Part shown: positions 22,066 to 30,150 of the stretch, piece by piece
How the letters are laid out: the number at the start of each line of letters is the position of its first letter
Numbering within the stretch: the stretch's first letter is position 1
From: an uncultured bacterium
Lineage (GTDB): Bacteria; Verrucomicrobiota; Kiritimatiellia; RFP12; CAIWXQ01
Direction: 5' to 3'
NCBI GenBank assembly: GCA_903861045.1
Contig: CAIOST010000394.1
Coordinates: forward strand, 1-39,817
Length of the DNA: 39,817 nucleotides
Position numbers and translations under genes: made by a program
Notes under the pieces: model-generated
Databases searched by the model: none
What the model was told of the DNA's origin: nothing
What the model saw: only the letters and a program-made list of their open reading frames with translations

Positions 22066-24831
22066 TCACAACCCCTCCACAAACGTGATGCGCCCGCGGT
22101 TGCCATCCACACGGATGCGGCTGCGGTCCGGGATGCGGCGGGTGGCGTCCGGGCAGACCAGGGCTGGAATGCCAAAATTGCGAGCGACGATCGCGCCGTG
22201 GCTCAAGATGCTGCCGCGTGCCAGGATTAAGGCTTTGGCATGCGCAAAGAGTGCGGTCCAGGCCGGGTCAATCGAGGGGCAGACCAGGACCATATCACCG
22301 GTGGGATGGGTCAGTTTTTGCGGATCGAAAATGATGCGTGCGGTGCCGGTGGCCACGCCGGCTGAGATCGGTTGGCCGGCGAGTTCGCGGGTATTGTCGT
22401 AGTGTTGCGGCAAGCCCAGTTCTTCCAAGTGGCGGGTGTCAATGACGGTGGGCATCTCCAGTCGTCGGCCGGATTGCCAGCGCAAGCGCCGGTGCGCGAT
22501 GATGGGGGTTAGTTCGGCGTGCCGTTGCTCAAAGGTGGCCAATTCCGGCCGTGTGAGGAAGAAGATGTCGCGGCCGATATGCCAGCGGCTGGCGAGTTCA
22601 TGGATTACCTGACGAATTGTTTCGTAGCCCATCATCAAATAGTGCCGACCCGCTTCGCGATAGGGGATCAGGCGTTGTGCTTCGGCGAGATTCGCCTGCA
22701 CCTCTTCATACAGGCAGCTGCCGCCAGCATGACGCAGCGTTTCACGCAGCGACTGTTCCGCGGCGAGGCGCCGTGTCACATTGCGCCGGTGTTGCTCTGC
22801 CGGCCGGCGCGCGGTGGGGCTCTGATACAGGGTGATGATCTGGTTGAGGTAGGAGGCGTCCTCCCGCCAGCGTGGCTTGGCCAGTTCCATCTCTTCGACC
22901 GCCCGGTGGCCGTACCGTTCGACGAACGCTTCGAAGCTCCGGTCGCCGTGGGCCACATCGTCCAACGCCATCCATTGCTCGATGGTGGTTTCGCCTTCGA
23001 GACCTTGTGTCAGCGAGAGGGCCAGTTGGGTGCCGGCTTCCCGGCCGAGTAGCTGGGTCAGGGTGTTGAGCAGTGCGGCATCGGCCATGCTGCCGAAGAA
23101 GCCTGGCTTGAGCGATTCCGCGCCGAATTGGTGCAGCGTGCGGATGATGCGGGCGTGGAGCAGGGCCAGCAAGGCCTGCGTGGACAGATGCGTCAGGTCT
23201 TGCTGTCGCGCTTCGGCCACCCATTTCAGGTAGGGCGGCAGGATTTTCTGTTCAAAGCGTGCCACGGCCTGTCGGCGTTGCGCCCCGTTGCGGCTCCAAC
23301 GCAGTAGTTTGTGCAGGGCGAGCTGGGGGGTGGCCAGGAGAAACTGACTGCCCAGCAGCGCGGCATCGAAGGACGTGGGGGGGGCGTCCAGCAGTTTGGG
23401 GTTTTGTGTCATGGCCTGCTGGTCATAGCGATAGGGGAGGCCATCGCCGAACAATTGCGCGGCCCGCACGGGGTCGGCATAGATGCGCCCGGCAATGCAT
23501 TCCAGAAATCCTTGGCGGCAGACGGTTGCACCAGGCTGGTAGCCGAGATCGCGATACATCCTTCCCAAGCCGCCCTGGCCGCTCATGAATTCGCGGATAA
23601 TGTCCCAGGTGAGCGGCGTGGGGGCGGGGAGCGTCTCGCCCAAGCTGTGCGCGATCCAGAGGTGGGGGCGGGGGAATTTGCGGAGGCGGTAAATCTCCTC
23701 CTTGCGCCCGATCTCCACATCTTCGCGCACATCCAGGCCGCGGATCGCACGCGCCTGCAGAATGGCTATGGCACCATCCGCGATGCCAAATTCAACGTCC
23801 ATCGGTTGGCCGAACAGGGTTTCGGCAATACGCGCGAGGCGTGCGAGTTCGCGCAACTGATCATCGCTAAGGGAACTCGCCGCCGGATCGCGGCTGGCGG
23901 GGTGGCTGCGGAAGGGGGCGATGACATGCGTCTTCTGTCCAATCACCCGGTGGCGGATCGCCAGCGTCTGCCGATCGAGGGTGTAATGATCCGGATAGAC
24001 GTCGCTGCTAACCACTGCTTCCCCGAGCCCGTAGGAGGCCTCGATGAGCAGTTCGTTGGCATCAAGGTTGTGCGGGTTGCGGGTGAAGATAATGCCGGAG
24101 ATCTCCGAGGGGAACATAGCCTGCACGGTGACTGCCGTGCCGTCGCTGCCCGGTACGCTGTGTTCCCGGCGGTAGGCGAGCGCGCGCGCATGATTCCAGG
24201 AACGGAATACGGCCTCGATGGATTGCCGCAGGGCCTCCCAGGGCGTGGCCGGGAAAGGCTGGTCCGTGCGCAGCGCATAGAGGCTGGCATAGCGTTCGGC
24301 CAGTAGCCGGGGGTCTGGTTCGCCGCCCGCTTTGCGCTGGCCGGCCTGTTGTTCGGAAATGACGGTGCGTCGTGCCGTCGCGAATTCCTGCGGCTCGATA
24401 TCAGCCACGGTGCGGCTGAACATCTGCACAAACTGCGCATAGATGCGCCAGAAATTGGCATCTGTGGCGGCGGCCGCGGCCGGCGCGAGGCCGCAATTCA
24501 GAATGGCGTCCATCATGCCTGGCAGAGGGGCTGCGGCGCCGGAACGGACTGCGACCAGCAACGGTGGTTGGCCCCCGAAAATTGTGCCGGTGGCTTGTTC
24601 CAGGCGTGCCATCTGCTCCCGGATTTCGGCTTCCAGGCCCTCGGGCCATTGGCCATGGTGCTCGAGAAAGAAGCGGCAGCAGTCGGTGGAAATGGTGAAC
24701 CCCGGTGGCACGGGGAGTCCAACCTTGCACATGGCGGTCAGGCCGGCCCCCTTGCTGCCCAGCAGATCCCGGCGGTCGGGGTCACCCTCGACCTGCTCCG
24801 GACCGAAGAAATAGGTCCAGCGCGGCTTCAT
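22066..24831 (-). CDS. PEP synthase/PPDK-type dikinase lacking the PEP barrel (rifampin phosphotransferase-like layout)
   Basis: The 921-residue protein starts with a PPDK/PEP-synthase ATP-grasp domain: GSKGAGLTAMCKVGLPVPPGF (22-45), VRSGAAAPLPGMMD (95-108), SGIIFTRNP and LGEAVVSSDVYPDHY. A 450-residue, mostly helical middle follows. It ends with the swivelling phosphohistidine domain: ARGSILSHGAIVARNFGIPALV, catalytic His878. The protein stops soon after, so the C-terminal TIM barrel that binds PEP in PPDK and PEP synthase is missing. ATP domain, substrate domain, His domain is the order of rifampin phosphotransferase, but the middle need not bind rifampin. It most likely moves the beta-phosphate of ATP via His878 to an unknown acceptor. 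The ATG at 24831 overlaps the upstream TGA (ATGA), and the next gene starts 1 base after the stop: a coupled three-gene operon. Confidence 0.85.
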   Translation of the reverse strand: MKPRWTYFFGPEQVEGDPDRRDLLGSKGAGLTAMCKVGLPVPPGFTISTDCCRFFLEHHGQWPEGLEAEIREQMARLEQATGTIFGGQPPLLVAVRSGAAAPLPGMMDAILNCGLAPAAAAATDANFWRIYAQFVQMFSRTVADIEPQEFATARRTVISEQQAGQRKAGGEPDPRLLAERYASLYALRTDQPFPATPWEALRQSIEAVFRSWNHARALAYRREHSVPGSDGTAVTVQAMFPSEISGIIFTRNPHNLDANELLIEASYGLGEAVVSSDVYPDHYTLDRQTLAIRHRVIGQKTHVIAPFRSHPASRDPAASSLSDDQLRELARLARIAETLFGQPMDVEFGIADGAIAILQARAIRGLDVREDVEIGRKEEIYRLRKFPRPHLWIAHSLGETLPAPTPLTWDIIREFMSGQGGLGRMYRDLGYQPGATVCRQGFLECIAGRIYADPVRAAQLFGDGLPYRYDQQAMTQNPKLLDAPPTSFDAALLGSQFLLATPQLALHKLLRWSRNGAQRRQAVARFEQKILPPYLKWVAEARQQDLTHLSTQALLALLHARIIRTLHQFGAESLKPGFFGSMADAALLNTLTQLLGREAGTQLALSLTQGLEGETTIEQWMALDDVAHGDRSFEAFVERYGHRAVEEMELAKPRWREDASYLNQIITLYQSPTARRPAEQHRRNVTRRLAAEQSLRETLRHAGGSCLYEEVQANLAEAQRLIPYREAGRHYLMMGYETIRQVIHELASRWHIGRDIFFLTRPELATFEQRHAELTPIIAHRRLRWQSGRRLEMPTVIDTRHLEELGLPQHYDNTRELAGQPISAGVATGTARIIFDPQKLTHPTGDMVLVCPSIDPAWTALFAHAKALILARGSILSHGAIVARNFGIPALVCPDATRRIPDRSRIRVDGNRGRITFVEGL

Positions 24832-26096
24832 CGTTTCCCCTGTCGGGCGCAAAGCAACCCTTTTTCGGCGGTGGCAAAAAAGACGATGTTGTCGGATAAG
24901 AGCAGCGGTGCGGTGATGGGGCCGAGCCAGGCCGTGCCCAGCCAGCGGTTGGTGGTGCCGGGATCATGCGCGAGATCCACGATTTGTAAAGTGCCCGGAC
25001 CGCCAAAAAGCAGGGTGTTGCCATAGAGCATCGGCGGCAGGGAGGGGAGGGCCCCTTGCCACCGGAACTGGCTGTCGCCCTCCCAGGTTGTCATCAGGAT
25101 CTCGCCGGTGGTCGTGGTGCAGAGGATGCGCTGGTCATCGGCCACCAGTGGCAGGGTGGCGGGTTTGCAAGGTATGGTCCATAATGTGCCGCCATTGGCC
25201 AGACTAAGGCCACTCAAACCTTGCGCCGAGGCGACCACCGCGATGTCCGCGCTGGCCAGTGGGCCGGTCAGCGCGGGGATTGGTACGGGTTGCCGCCAGA
25301 GGATCTGCCCGGTGGCGGCCAGCAGTGCCACGACACCTTGACCGGTACCAACCAGTACCACGCCCTGGCTGAGACAGGGGGCACCTACCACCGGTGCGCT
25401 CACCACTGTAGACCAGCGGCTACGACCAGCTTCCGGGCCGGTGGTGCTGATCTGCATGATCTCCCCTTCGCGGCAGATGGCTAGCAGGCTGTTCTCCGTC
25501 AGCAGGAGCTCCCCGGAGGCGGCGGGTGCCACCGGTTGTTGCCATTGTAGCTGACCTTGGCGCGCTGTGACGCAGCGGAGCTGGCGGCCGACATCGCCAG
25601 GGCGCCCATCGGTAAAATAGACGGAATCAGTGCTGGCCGCCACGGTGTGGCCGGGCGGTAAGGTGGTGGCGAAGAACCAGCGGTTGGTTTCCGGTGGCTT
25701 GGTGGACCAACGCAGGTCGGGGGTGACGACTTCGGTGGCCATGGCCGCCAGCCCCATCTGCTGGGCGTTGTGAATGGCAACATATAGGGTCTCTTGCAGG
25801 CAGGCCACCGGCGTGTAGGCGGGCACACCATTGGTTTGTAAGGGGGTCGCCGGCCAGCGCCAGGTGAAGCGCGTGACCTCTGGCAGGCGACTGCCGTCGA
25901 TGCAGCCGGATTTGCCAGGGCCGCCGCGCCAGCCTGCCCAGAGGGCGCGGGAGGGGCGCGTGGTCATGGCGCTGGTAACTTGGTCTGTTGCCGCAGTGGG
26001 CTGGACGGCGGCGGCCGCGCTAGAGGTCTCGCCACAAACGGGCCAGACCATCAGGCTGCTGCCAAGCATAACCAGCATTATGAAGAAAGCAGGCAT
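24828..26096 (-). CDS. Secreted PQQ-type beta-propeller protein
   Basis: The N-terminus has a signal peptide (MPAFFIMLVMLGSSLMVWPVCG, cut likely near residue 22-27) followed by an Ala/Thr-rich linker. The rest consists of repeated beta-propeller blades with the PQQ-like pattern of hydrophobic strands and a Trp in the last strand: GQLQWQQPV, GQILWRQPV, GGTLWTIPC, with AxTGxxxW-type spacing. WRGGPGKSG near residue 56 is the usual opening of this family (WPxFRGPxxSG). Such propellers act as scaffolds, assembly factors or sensors; there is no sign of a dehydrogenase active site. It is the first gene of the operon with the dikinase and the membrane protein, suggesting an envelope role. Confidence 0.8.
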   Translation of the reverse strand: MPAFFIMLVMLGSSLMVWPVCGETSSAAAAVQPTAATDQVTSAMTTRPSRALWAGWRGGPGKSGCIDGSRLPEVTRFTWRWPATPLQTNGVPAYTPVACLQETLYVAIHNAQQMGLAAMATEVVTPDLRWSTKPPETNRWFFATTLPPGHTVAASTDSVYFTDGRPGDVGRQLRCVTARQGQLQWQQPVAPAASGELLLTENSLLAICREGEIMQISTTGPEAGRSRWSTVVSAPVVGAPCLSQGVVLVGTGQGVVALLAATGQILWRQPVPIPALTGPLASADIAVVASAQGLSGLSLANGGTLWTIPCKPATLPLVADDQRILCTTTTGEILMTTWEGDSQFRWQGALPSLPPMLYGNTLLFGGPGTLQIVDLAHDPGTTNRWLGTAWLGPITAPLLLSDNIVFFATAEKGLLCARQGKR

Positions 26097-26174
26097 GACA
26101 TTGAGATGCTACAGCACGGCAGATGCCATCACAGTCTTGCCGTGTATCGGGATTCTCCTCAGTAGGGCGTGGCA

Positions 26175-26204
26175 ACCTTACCGTGACTGGTGTAAAAATG
26201 TCAA
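26175..26204 (-). promoter_or_regulatory. Possible sigma70 promoter of the PQQ/dikinase/membrane operon
   Basis: On the - strand TTGACA (26204-26199) and TAAGGT (26180-26175) are 18 bases apart, about 80 bases before the PQQ-protein ATG. The -35 box overlaps the stop codon of the upstream glycosyltransferase gene. The -10 box is imperfect. Confidence 0.4.
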
Positions 26205-27400
26205 TTTCCCTCTTCTGTGCCGTGGAGAATGCTCTCCAACCGGGCGATGGTCTGCTCCTCGTCGAACGCTGCTGCTACAGTCGTACGGGCGGTTTGCGCG
26301 CGAGCGGCGCGCTCCTGAGGTGGGGTGTCCAGCAGTTCCCGGATGGCGGCGGCCAGCGCGTTCGGCTGGTCGGCCGGCACCAGACAGCCGTTCCGGCCAT
26401 CCTGGATGACTTCGCCGGCGGCGCTGGCGGTGGTGGTAATGACCGGGGTGCCGAGCGCCATGGCTTCGAGCAGCACATTGGCAACGCCGTCCTGATCTCC
26501 ACTGGCCAGGCGGCGACTGGGCAGCACCAGTACGGTGGCGGCTTGCATGGCCCGACGGATGGTCTCCGGCGTGGCGCCCCCCGGCAGGGTGACGGCGCCC
26601 TGCAGGTTGTAAGCCGCTATGAGCTGTTCCAACTGGCGGCGCTGCGCCCCTTCCCCAATAATCTGGCAGGTGAAGGAACGGGGCGGCAATTGCGCGCAGG
26701 CGGCTAGCAGCAGATCGAACCCTTTCTTGGACTCCAGACGCCCCACGGCCAGAATCTGCCGCCCTTCGCGTGGTGCGGCAGAGAAGGGATATTCCGCCAA
26801 GGGGATTCCATGGCGGATGAGATGGGTGCGGGTGGCGGGGATGCCAGCGGCGAGGACACGGTTTACTGCCGCTTGGGAGCAGGCGCAGATGGCCATGGCG
26901 GGTAGCAGGCGCCGGCGCAGCACGGCCACCGGTTGTGCAAATACATCCCAGGCATGCACACTGCAGGTGAAGCGGGTGTGGGTCTGGCGGGCGGCCAGCA
27001 GGGCCACGTCCGCTGGCAGATGCGCGAAATGCGCATGGATACCGGTGGTGCCGCTGGCGCGCACACGCTGAATCAGCGCGGCGGCTTGCGGCAGGTGGCG
27101 CAGCAGTTGCAGGGGCAGGCGCGGTAGGTGAAAAAAAAGCGGGAGCGTTTGCCGCAGGGCGGCGACGGCCAGCGCGCCGATGGGACAGGGCTTATCCTGG
27201 TTGGTTGGCGCGGTGAGCGCGGCTGCCCCCTGTAGCGAAACCACGTCTAGCGCCCACCCGCGGCGACGCAAAGCCGCGATCTCCCTCGCGATAAACGTCT
27301 CGCTCGGGCAGGGATAGGTGCCGAGTACGTATGTGATGGCGGGCGGCATACTGACTTGATAAATTTCTGGCGTTTTCGGGTTTGTGTGGTGATTATTCAT
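26201..27400 (-). CDS. GT4-family glycosyltransferase
   Basis: This retaining GT-B enzyme shows YVLGTYPCPSETFIAREIAAL (the SETFI start of exopolysaccharide-type GT4s), GIHAHFAHLPADVALLAA, HAWDVFAQP, a donor lobe with ILAVGRLESKKGFDLLL, and the catalytic E(x7)E region GDQDGVANVLLEAMALGTPVI. It likely adds a hexose to a surface polysaccharide repeat unit; the sugar cannot be read. Starts at 27400 (MNNHHTNPK) and 27349 (MPPAITYVLG) are both possible; the longer one is listed. The repeat-bearing accessory island starts right after it (upstream on its strand). Confidence 0.82.
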   Translation of the reverse strand: MNNHHTNPKTPEIYQVSMPPAITYVLGTYPCPSETFIAREIAALRRRGWALDVVSLQGAAALTAPTNQDKPCPIGALAVAALRQTLPLFFHLPRLPLQLLRHLPQAAALIQRVRASGTTGIHAHFAHLPADVALLAARQTHTRFTCSVHAWDVFAQPVAVLRRRLLPAMAICACSQAAVNRVLAAGIPATRTHLIRHGIPLAEYPFSAAPREGRQILAVGRLESKKGFDLLLAACAQLPPRSFTCQIIGEGAQRRQLEQLIAAYNLQGAVTLPGGATPETIRRAMQAATVLVLPSRRLASGDQDGVANVLLEAMALGTPVITTTASAAGEVIQDGRNGCLVPADQPNALAAAIRELLDTPPQERAARAQTARTTVAAAFDEEQTIARLESILHGTEEGN

Positions 27401-27457
27401 TGCAGGTGAAGTGGGGCTAGGCTCAAGCCGCCGAACTGGAAGATCCTGCAAAGTGTA

Positions 27458-27491
27458 CGACGAAGCGTAGACGACAAAGTGTGGGACGAAG
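27458..27491. repeat. Left 34-bp inverted repeat of the S23 unit
   Basis: This 34-base segment (starts CGACGAAGCGTAGACGACAA, ends GGGACGAAG) matches the reverse complement of 28305-28338 at 33 of 34 positions. Its last motif, GTGTGGGACGAA, is repeated in tandem up to 27510, directly before the S23 stop codon. Confidence 0.9.
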
Positions 27492-27511
27492 TGTGGGACG
27501 AAGTGTGGGTG

Positions 27512-28267
27512 CTAGATGTCATCCCTGACCGCCTTTGATAGTTGTCTGAGCATGGATGCAATTCGTCTGAGCAGATCGCGCCCCTCCTCCACGAGGGATG
27601 GGTCTGTCGGGCAGGAATCGGCGGTGGTCAGATCCACCAGTGTCGCGGATTGCACGGTTGCCCTATAAGCGATGCCCAGGAACTTGGCTTGGTCCGTCCC
27701 AGAGAAACGGCCATTACCCTCCACCGTATTCAGAACGATCGACGTTGTGGACTTGTCCAGTTTGGACAACAGATCAGAACTGCATGTGAATTGCGATGAC
27801 ATGCGTTCCAACCAGGAGATGAGCCGAATCTCCGCTTGGTACACGTCCAAGTCCTCATGACTGAACAAGTTGCCACCTTTCGTACGATAAGTGGCATGAT
27901 CTTCGCGCACCCTGTCGGCTGTTGTCTCCCGCATGCGGACCAGCATGCTCACGATCTCCGCCAGCAAGCTCTTCCCTGGATACATATCCTTGCCCGCCGC
28001 CACGGCCCTCGCGACGAAGATATCTAGACACGCTGCACACTCCAGCGCAGATCCGCTGGCGTTTCCCAAGTACACGATTCTCTCCTTCGGAGCCCAAGAA
28101 CTACTGGCGTGGGCAATATTCAACAGGATACTCTCGGCTCCACGATCAAGGTGATCGCATGCCGCAACCCGCCGGGGCAGGTCGTCCAGCAGCGTCTTGC
28201 GCATGGACGCGAACTGCATGCCTTTCTGGTAGACTTTCAGTCTCTCGTGGCCAAAGCACTCTGCCAT
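27512..28267 (-). CDS. Two-domain four-helix-bundle protein (tandem S23 / 23S rRNA intervening-sequence type)
   Basis: The product holds two copies of the S23 four-helix domain, where the normal protein has one (about 115-120 aa). Copy one starts FGHERLKVYQKGMQFA and has the signature LDRGAESILLNIAHAS near 55; copy two starts FSHEDLDVYQAEIRLI near 130 and has LDKSTTSIVLNTVEGNGRFSG and AKFLGIAYRATVQSATLVD. Each matches the family pattern of a leading [FH]xxL.VY, a middle SIxLNIAEG-like motif and a final Leu-rich helix. Single-domain forms form pentameric barrels and are encoded within 23S rRNA intervening sequences or as Avd in diversity-generating retroelements; the function is nucleic-acid binding at best guess. 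I place the start at 28267 because TAGGAG precedes that ATG; an in-frame ATG at 28372 would translate the right inverted repeat into an Arg/Lys-rich tail. Confidence 0.85.
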   Translation of the reverse strand: MAECFGHERLKVYQKGMQFASMRKTLLDDLPRRVAACDHLDRGAESILLNIAHASSSWAPKERIVYLGNASGSALECAACLDIFVARAVAAGKDMYPGKSLLAEIVSMLVRMRETTADRVREDHATYRTKGGNLFSHEDLDVYQAEIRLISWLERMSSQFTCSSDLLSKLDKSTTSIVLNTVEGNGRFSGTDQAKFLGIAYRATVQSATLVDLTTADSCPTDPSLVEEGRDLLRRIASMLRQLSKAVRDDI

Positions 28268-28304
28268 ACTTGCTGCTCCTATCCACGCCACACTTCGTCG
28301 CTTT

Positions 28305-28338
28305 CTTCGTCCCACACGTTGTCGTCTACGCTTCGTCG
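28305..28338. repeat. Right 34-bp inverted repeat of the S23 unit
   Basis: This is the reverse complement of 27458-27491 with a single mismatch, 813 bases away. Transcribed in either direction, the two would pair into a long stem enclosing the S23 gene. It overlaps the region just upstream of the gene's ATG at 28267. Confidence 0.9.
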
Positions 28339-28499
28339 CAAGACTTTGTCGAGACGGCTCTCGGCCAGCCATATCTCAACACAAAAGGGGCTTTCATGTC
28401 CGCGCCATACCCGATACCCGGCTTCTCAACCCATCCCGATCACACCCAGACCCATACAATTTTCCCCCACAAACCCGGAAGCGCCGCTCGCGTCACCGC

Positions 28500-29809
28500 T
28501 CAATCGCTACCCTTAACCACATACACATAATCCACGGCACATTCATAGGGTCCGGCATTGGTGGCGGCCTTAGAGTAGATTCGCAGGATATATTCGCCGG
28601 CTGGCAGCGCACCAATGATCAAATCGCGGCGGGTGCCGCTTTCCCGCAGGGCGAGCTTGCCGACGCTGATGTCCTGCCCGTTGCGAGATAGCGAGGCCGT
28701 CAGCAGAATGCCCTCCGGCGCGGTGATAATCACGCTGGCGGGCTGCTCGGCGGCGGTGGCGAGGGTGTCGGCGAAGGCGTTGCCCAGGCGTAGATTGTCA
28801 CGGAAGAAGGCGGGCTTGAGGTTTGGCAAGGCGCGAAAGGCCTCATCCGTCACAGGATTGGACAGCAACTGCCAATCCGTCGTTTCCGGCAGATGGTCGA
28901 AAATCATCTGATTGGCTGGCGTTTGGAAATAGTAGCCGCTCCGCGCGAGATAGTCGGTGGCGGATTCGCCGTTCTGGCGGGCACCCCAGGTGGCGTCCAT
29001 CAGATACCACTGGTCGCCGATCTTCACGCTGTTCCAGGCGTGCCGGAATTTGTTGATGAGCGCGTCGTCGGATGTGCCACGGTAGCCTCGGACATCGCCA
29101 ATGACAAAGTTGGCCGGGATGCCGACGCTGCCGGCGAGCGCGTTAAATAGCCAGGCATAGCCGGCGCAGACGCCGGTGCCGCGTTGGACCACGCTCCACG
29201 GATCTTGCGGCTGGGTGTACGACCCGGCGCCGGCCACCATGTCAGCCCAGACTTTCCAGTCGTAGCTGATGTGGCTGGTGATCCAGTCGTAGATCGCCTT
29301 GGCGCGCTCGGCGTCGGTTTTACAGTTGCGTGTGATCTCGTTGGCGAGGGCGATAATCTCCTTAGGGATGGGTTGGCCGCGGCTGGCCCGTAACGCCTGG
29401 AAGACGGGTAGTTCTGTGCTGGCTTGTGCGGTGGTTTGATTGGTAAGGGGGGGGGGGCGTCATGGGCTAGGCTGCGGAAACTGGCGAGTGTGTTGGTGGC
29501 AGGTGTGAGCGGCTGGCTGATGGCAGTGGCGGGTGGCAGGTCTGTGGCGGAGAGCGGCGTGAAGGGGGCCCAATCGGGCGGCGGGAGCAAGGGGTGGCGG
29601 TGGGCGGTGGTAGCGCGCTGGCGGGCGGTGCCGGGGCTCGGTTGGACAGGATCCGCGAGGCGTGCTGAACTGCCGCCGTTTGGCCAGAGTAGGGGCAGCA
29701 GCGACAGCCCGCTCAGCACGAGCAGCGCTAAAGTAAACACCAGCAAGCCTAAGCGCCACGCGCCGCGGGCGCGTGGCGGCGTGGGCGCCGCAGGGAAGGA
29801 ATGTGCCAT
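28500..29809 (-). pseudogene. Transglutaminase-like protein, reading frame split at a G11 tract
   Basis: Two pieces in different frames make one gene. The 5' piece (29809 to about 29458) encodes a cytoplasmic start, a membrane anchor (RLGLLVFTLALLVLSGLSLL) and a Pro/Thr/His-rich linker. The 3' piece (about 29446 to 28500) encodes a transglutaminase core with an intact triad: Cys in GTGVCAGYAWLF, His in FRHAWNSVKI and Asp in LMDATWGA, plus an Ig-like C-terminal part. The join falls in a run of 11 G (11 C on the coding strand); 9 or 12 would restore the frame. It may be switched off by slippage, permanently broken, or misread in sequencing. In the present state the longest translatable catalytic piece begins near 29240. 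Function would be peptide cross-linking or cleavage at the cell surface. Confidence 0.75.
29447..29457 (+). repeat. Homopolymer of 11 G inside the transglutaminase-like gene
   Basis: The tract lies between the membrane-anchor linker and the catalytic domain. The frame before it and the frame after it differ by one base. Confidence 0.95.
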
Positions 29810-30150
29810 GTCAAAAAGCCTACCCCCCGTGGGGCGTAATGTCCATGCGCAAGTGTTCAGAAATAGCGCCTGGATAAAGAAGGAAAGCGCGACTCCGAAC
29901 TGCGGGAGTTGGAAGAATGGAAGAATGGAAGGTTGGAAGAATGGAAATCCACGCGTCTGTCCGTCAGGCCGGGGCGGGGAACCGCGAATGAACGCGAATG
30001 GACTAGAATGCGAGGGTTTCCACCGCGAGGGGCGCGAAGGATCGCGAAGGGGATGCGAACTTTCTCATTATGGTCGTCTTCTGCCACCACCACCGTTGGC
30101 GCCTAACGCGCGGCTTTCCCGTCGCGTTCCGGCGCTTGGTTCGGCTGATC
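29810..30150. other. Intergenic stretch with dispersed repeats, no gene seen
   Basis: No credible reading frame. It contains the GGAAG-rich repeat (29897-29950) and then a stretch built of CGCGAATG and GCGAAGG words (about 29978-30060), a type of low-complexity dispersed repeat. Confidence 0.6.
29897..29950. repeat. GAACTGCGGGAGTTGGA repeat with GGAAG tail, copy 1
   Basis: The 17-mer at 29897-29913 recurs exactly at 39441-39457. In both places it is followed by a purine-rich tail of TGGAAG-type words (GGAAGAATGGAAG here). It is probably a dispersed genomic repeat family. Confidence 0.8.

Larger units (their letters stand above)
27424..28437. mobile_element. Inverted-repeat-flanked S23 gene unit, complete copy
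   Basis: The unit is defined by comparison with a second copy at 30741-31127: homology starts at 27424 (CAAGCCGCCGAA) and ends at 28437 (CCCATCCC). It contains, in order, the left inverted repeat, the two-domain S23 gene, the right inverted repeat, and an 87-base tail with a conserved short reading frame after AAAAGGGG. There is no transposase, and no target duplication is evident at the edges, so if it moves it uses functions from elsewhere. The arrangement recalls intervening sequences of 23S rRNA genes, where an S23-type gene sits between inverted repeats that pair and are cut out by RNase III; here it lies between protein genes. Confidence 0.6.

Noticed and set aside
27512-28267. Avd protein of a diversity-generating retroelement
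   Set aside because: Avd is an S23-type four-helix protein, but there is no reverse transcriptase, template repeat or variable repeat in the window.
29897-29950. CRISPR-like repeat array
   Set aside because: The GGAAG words are contiguous low-complexity repeats without spacers of constant length, and no cas gene is near.
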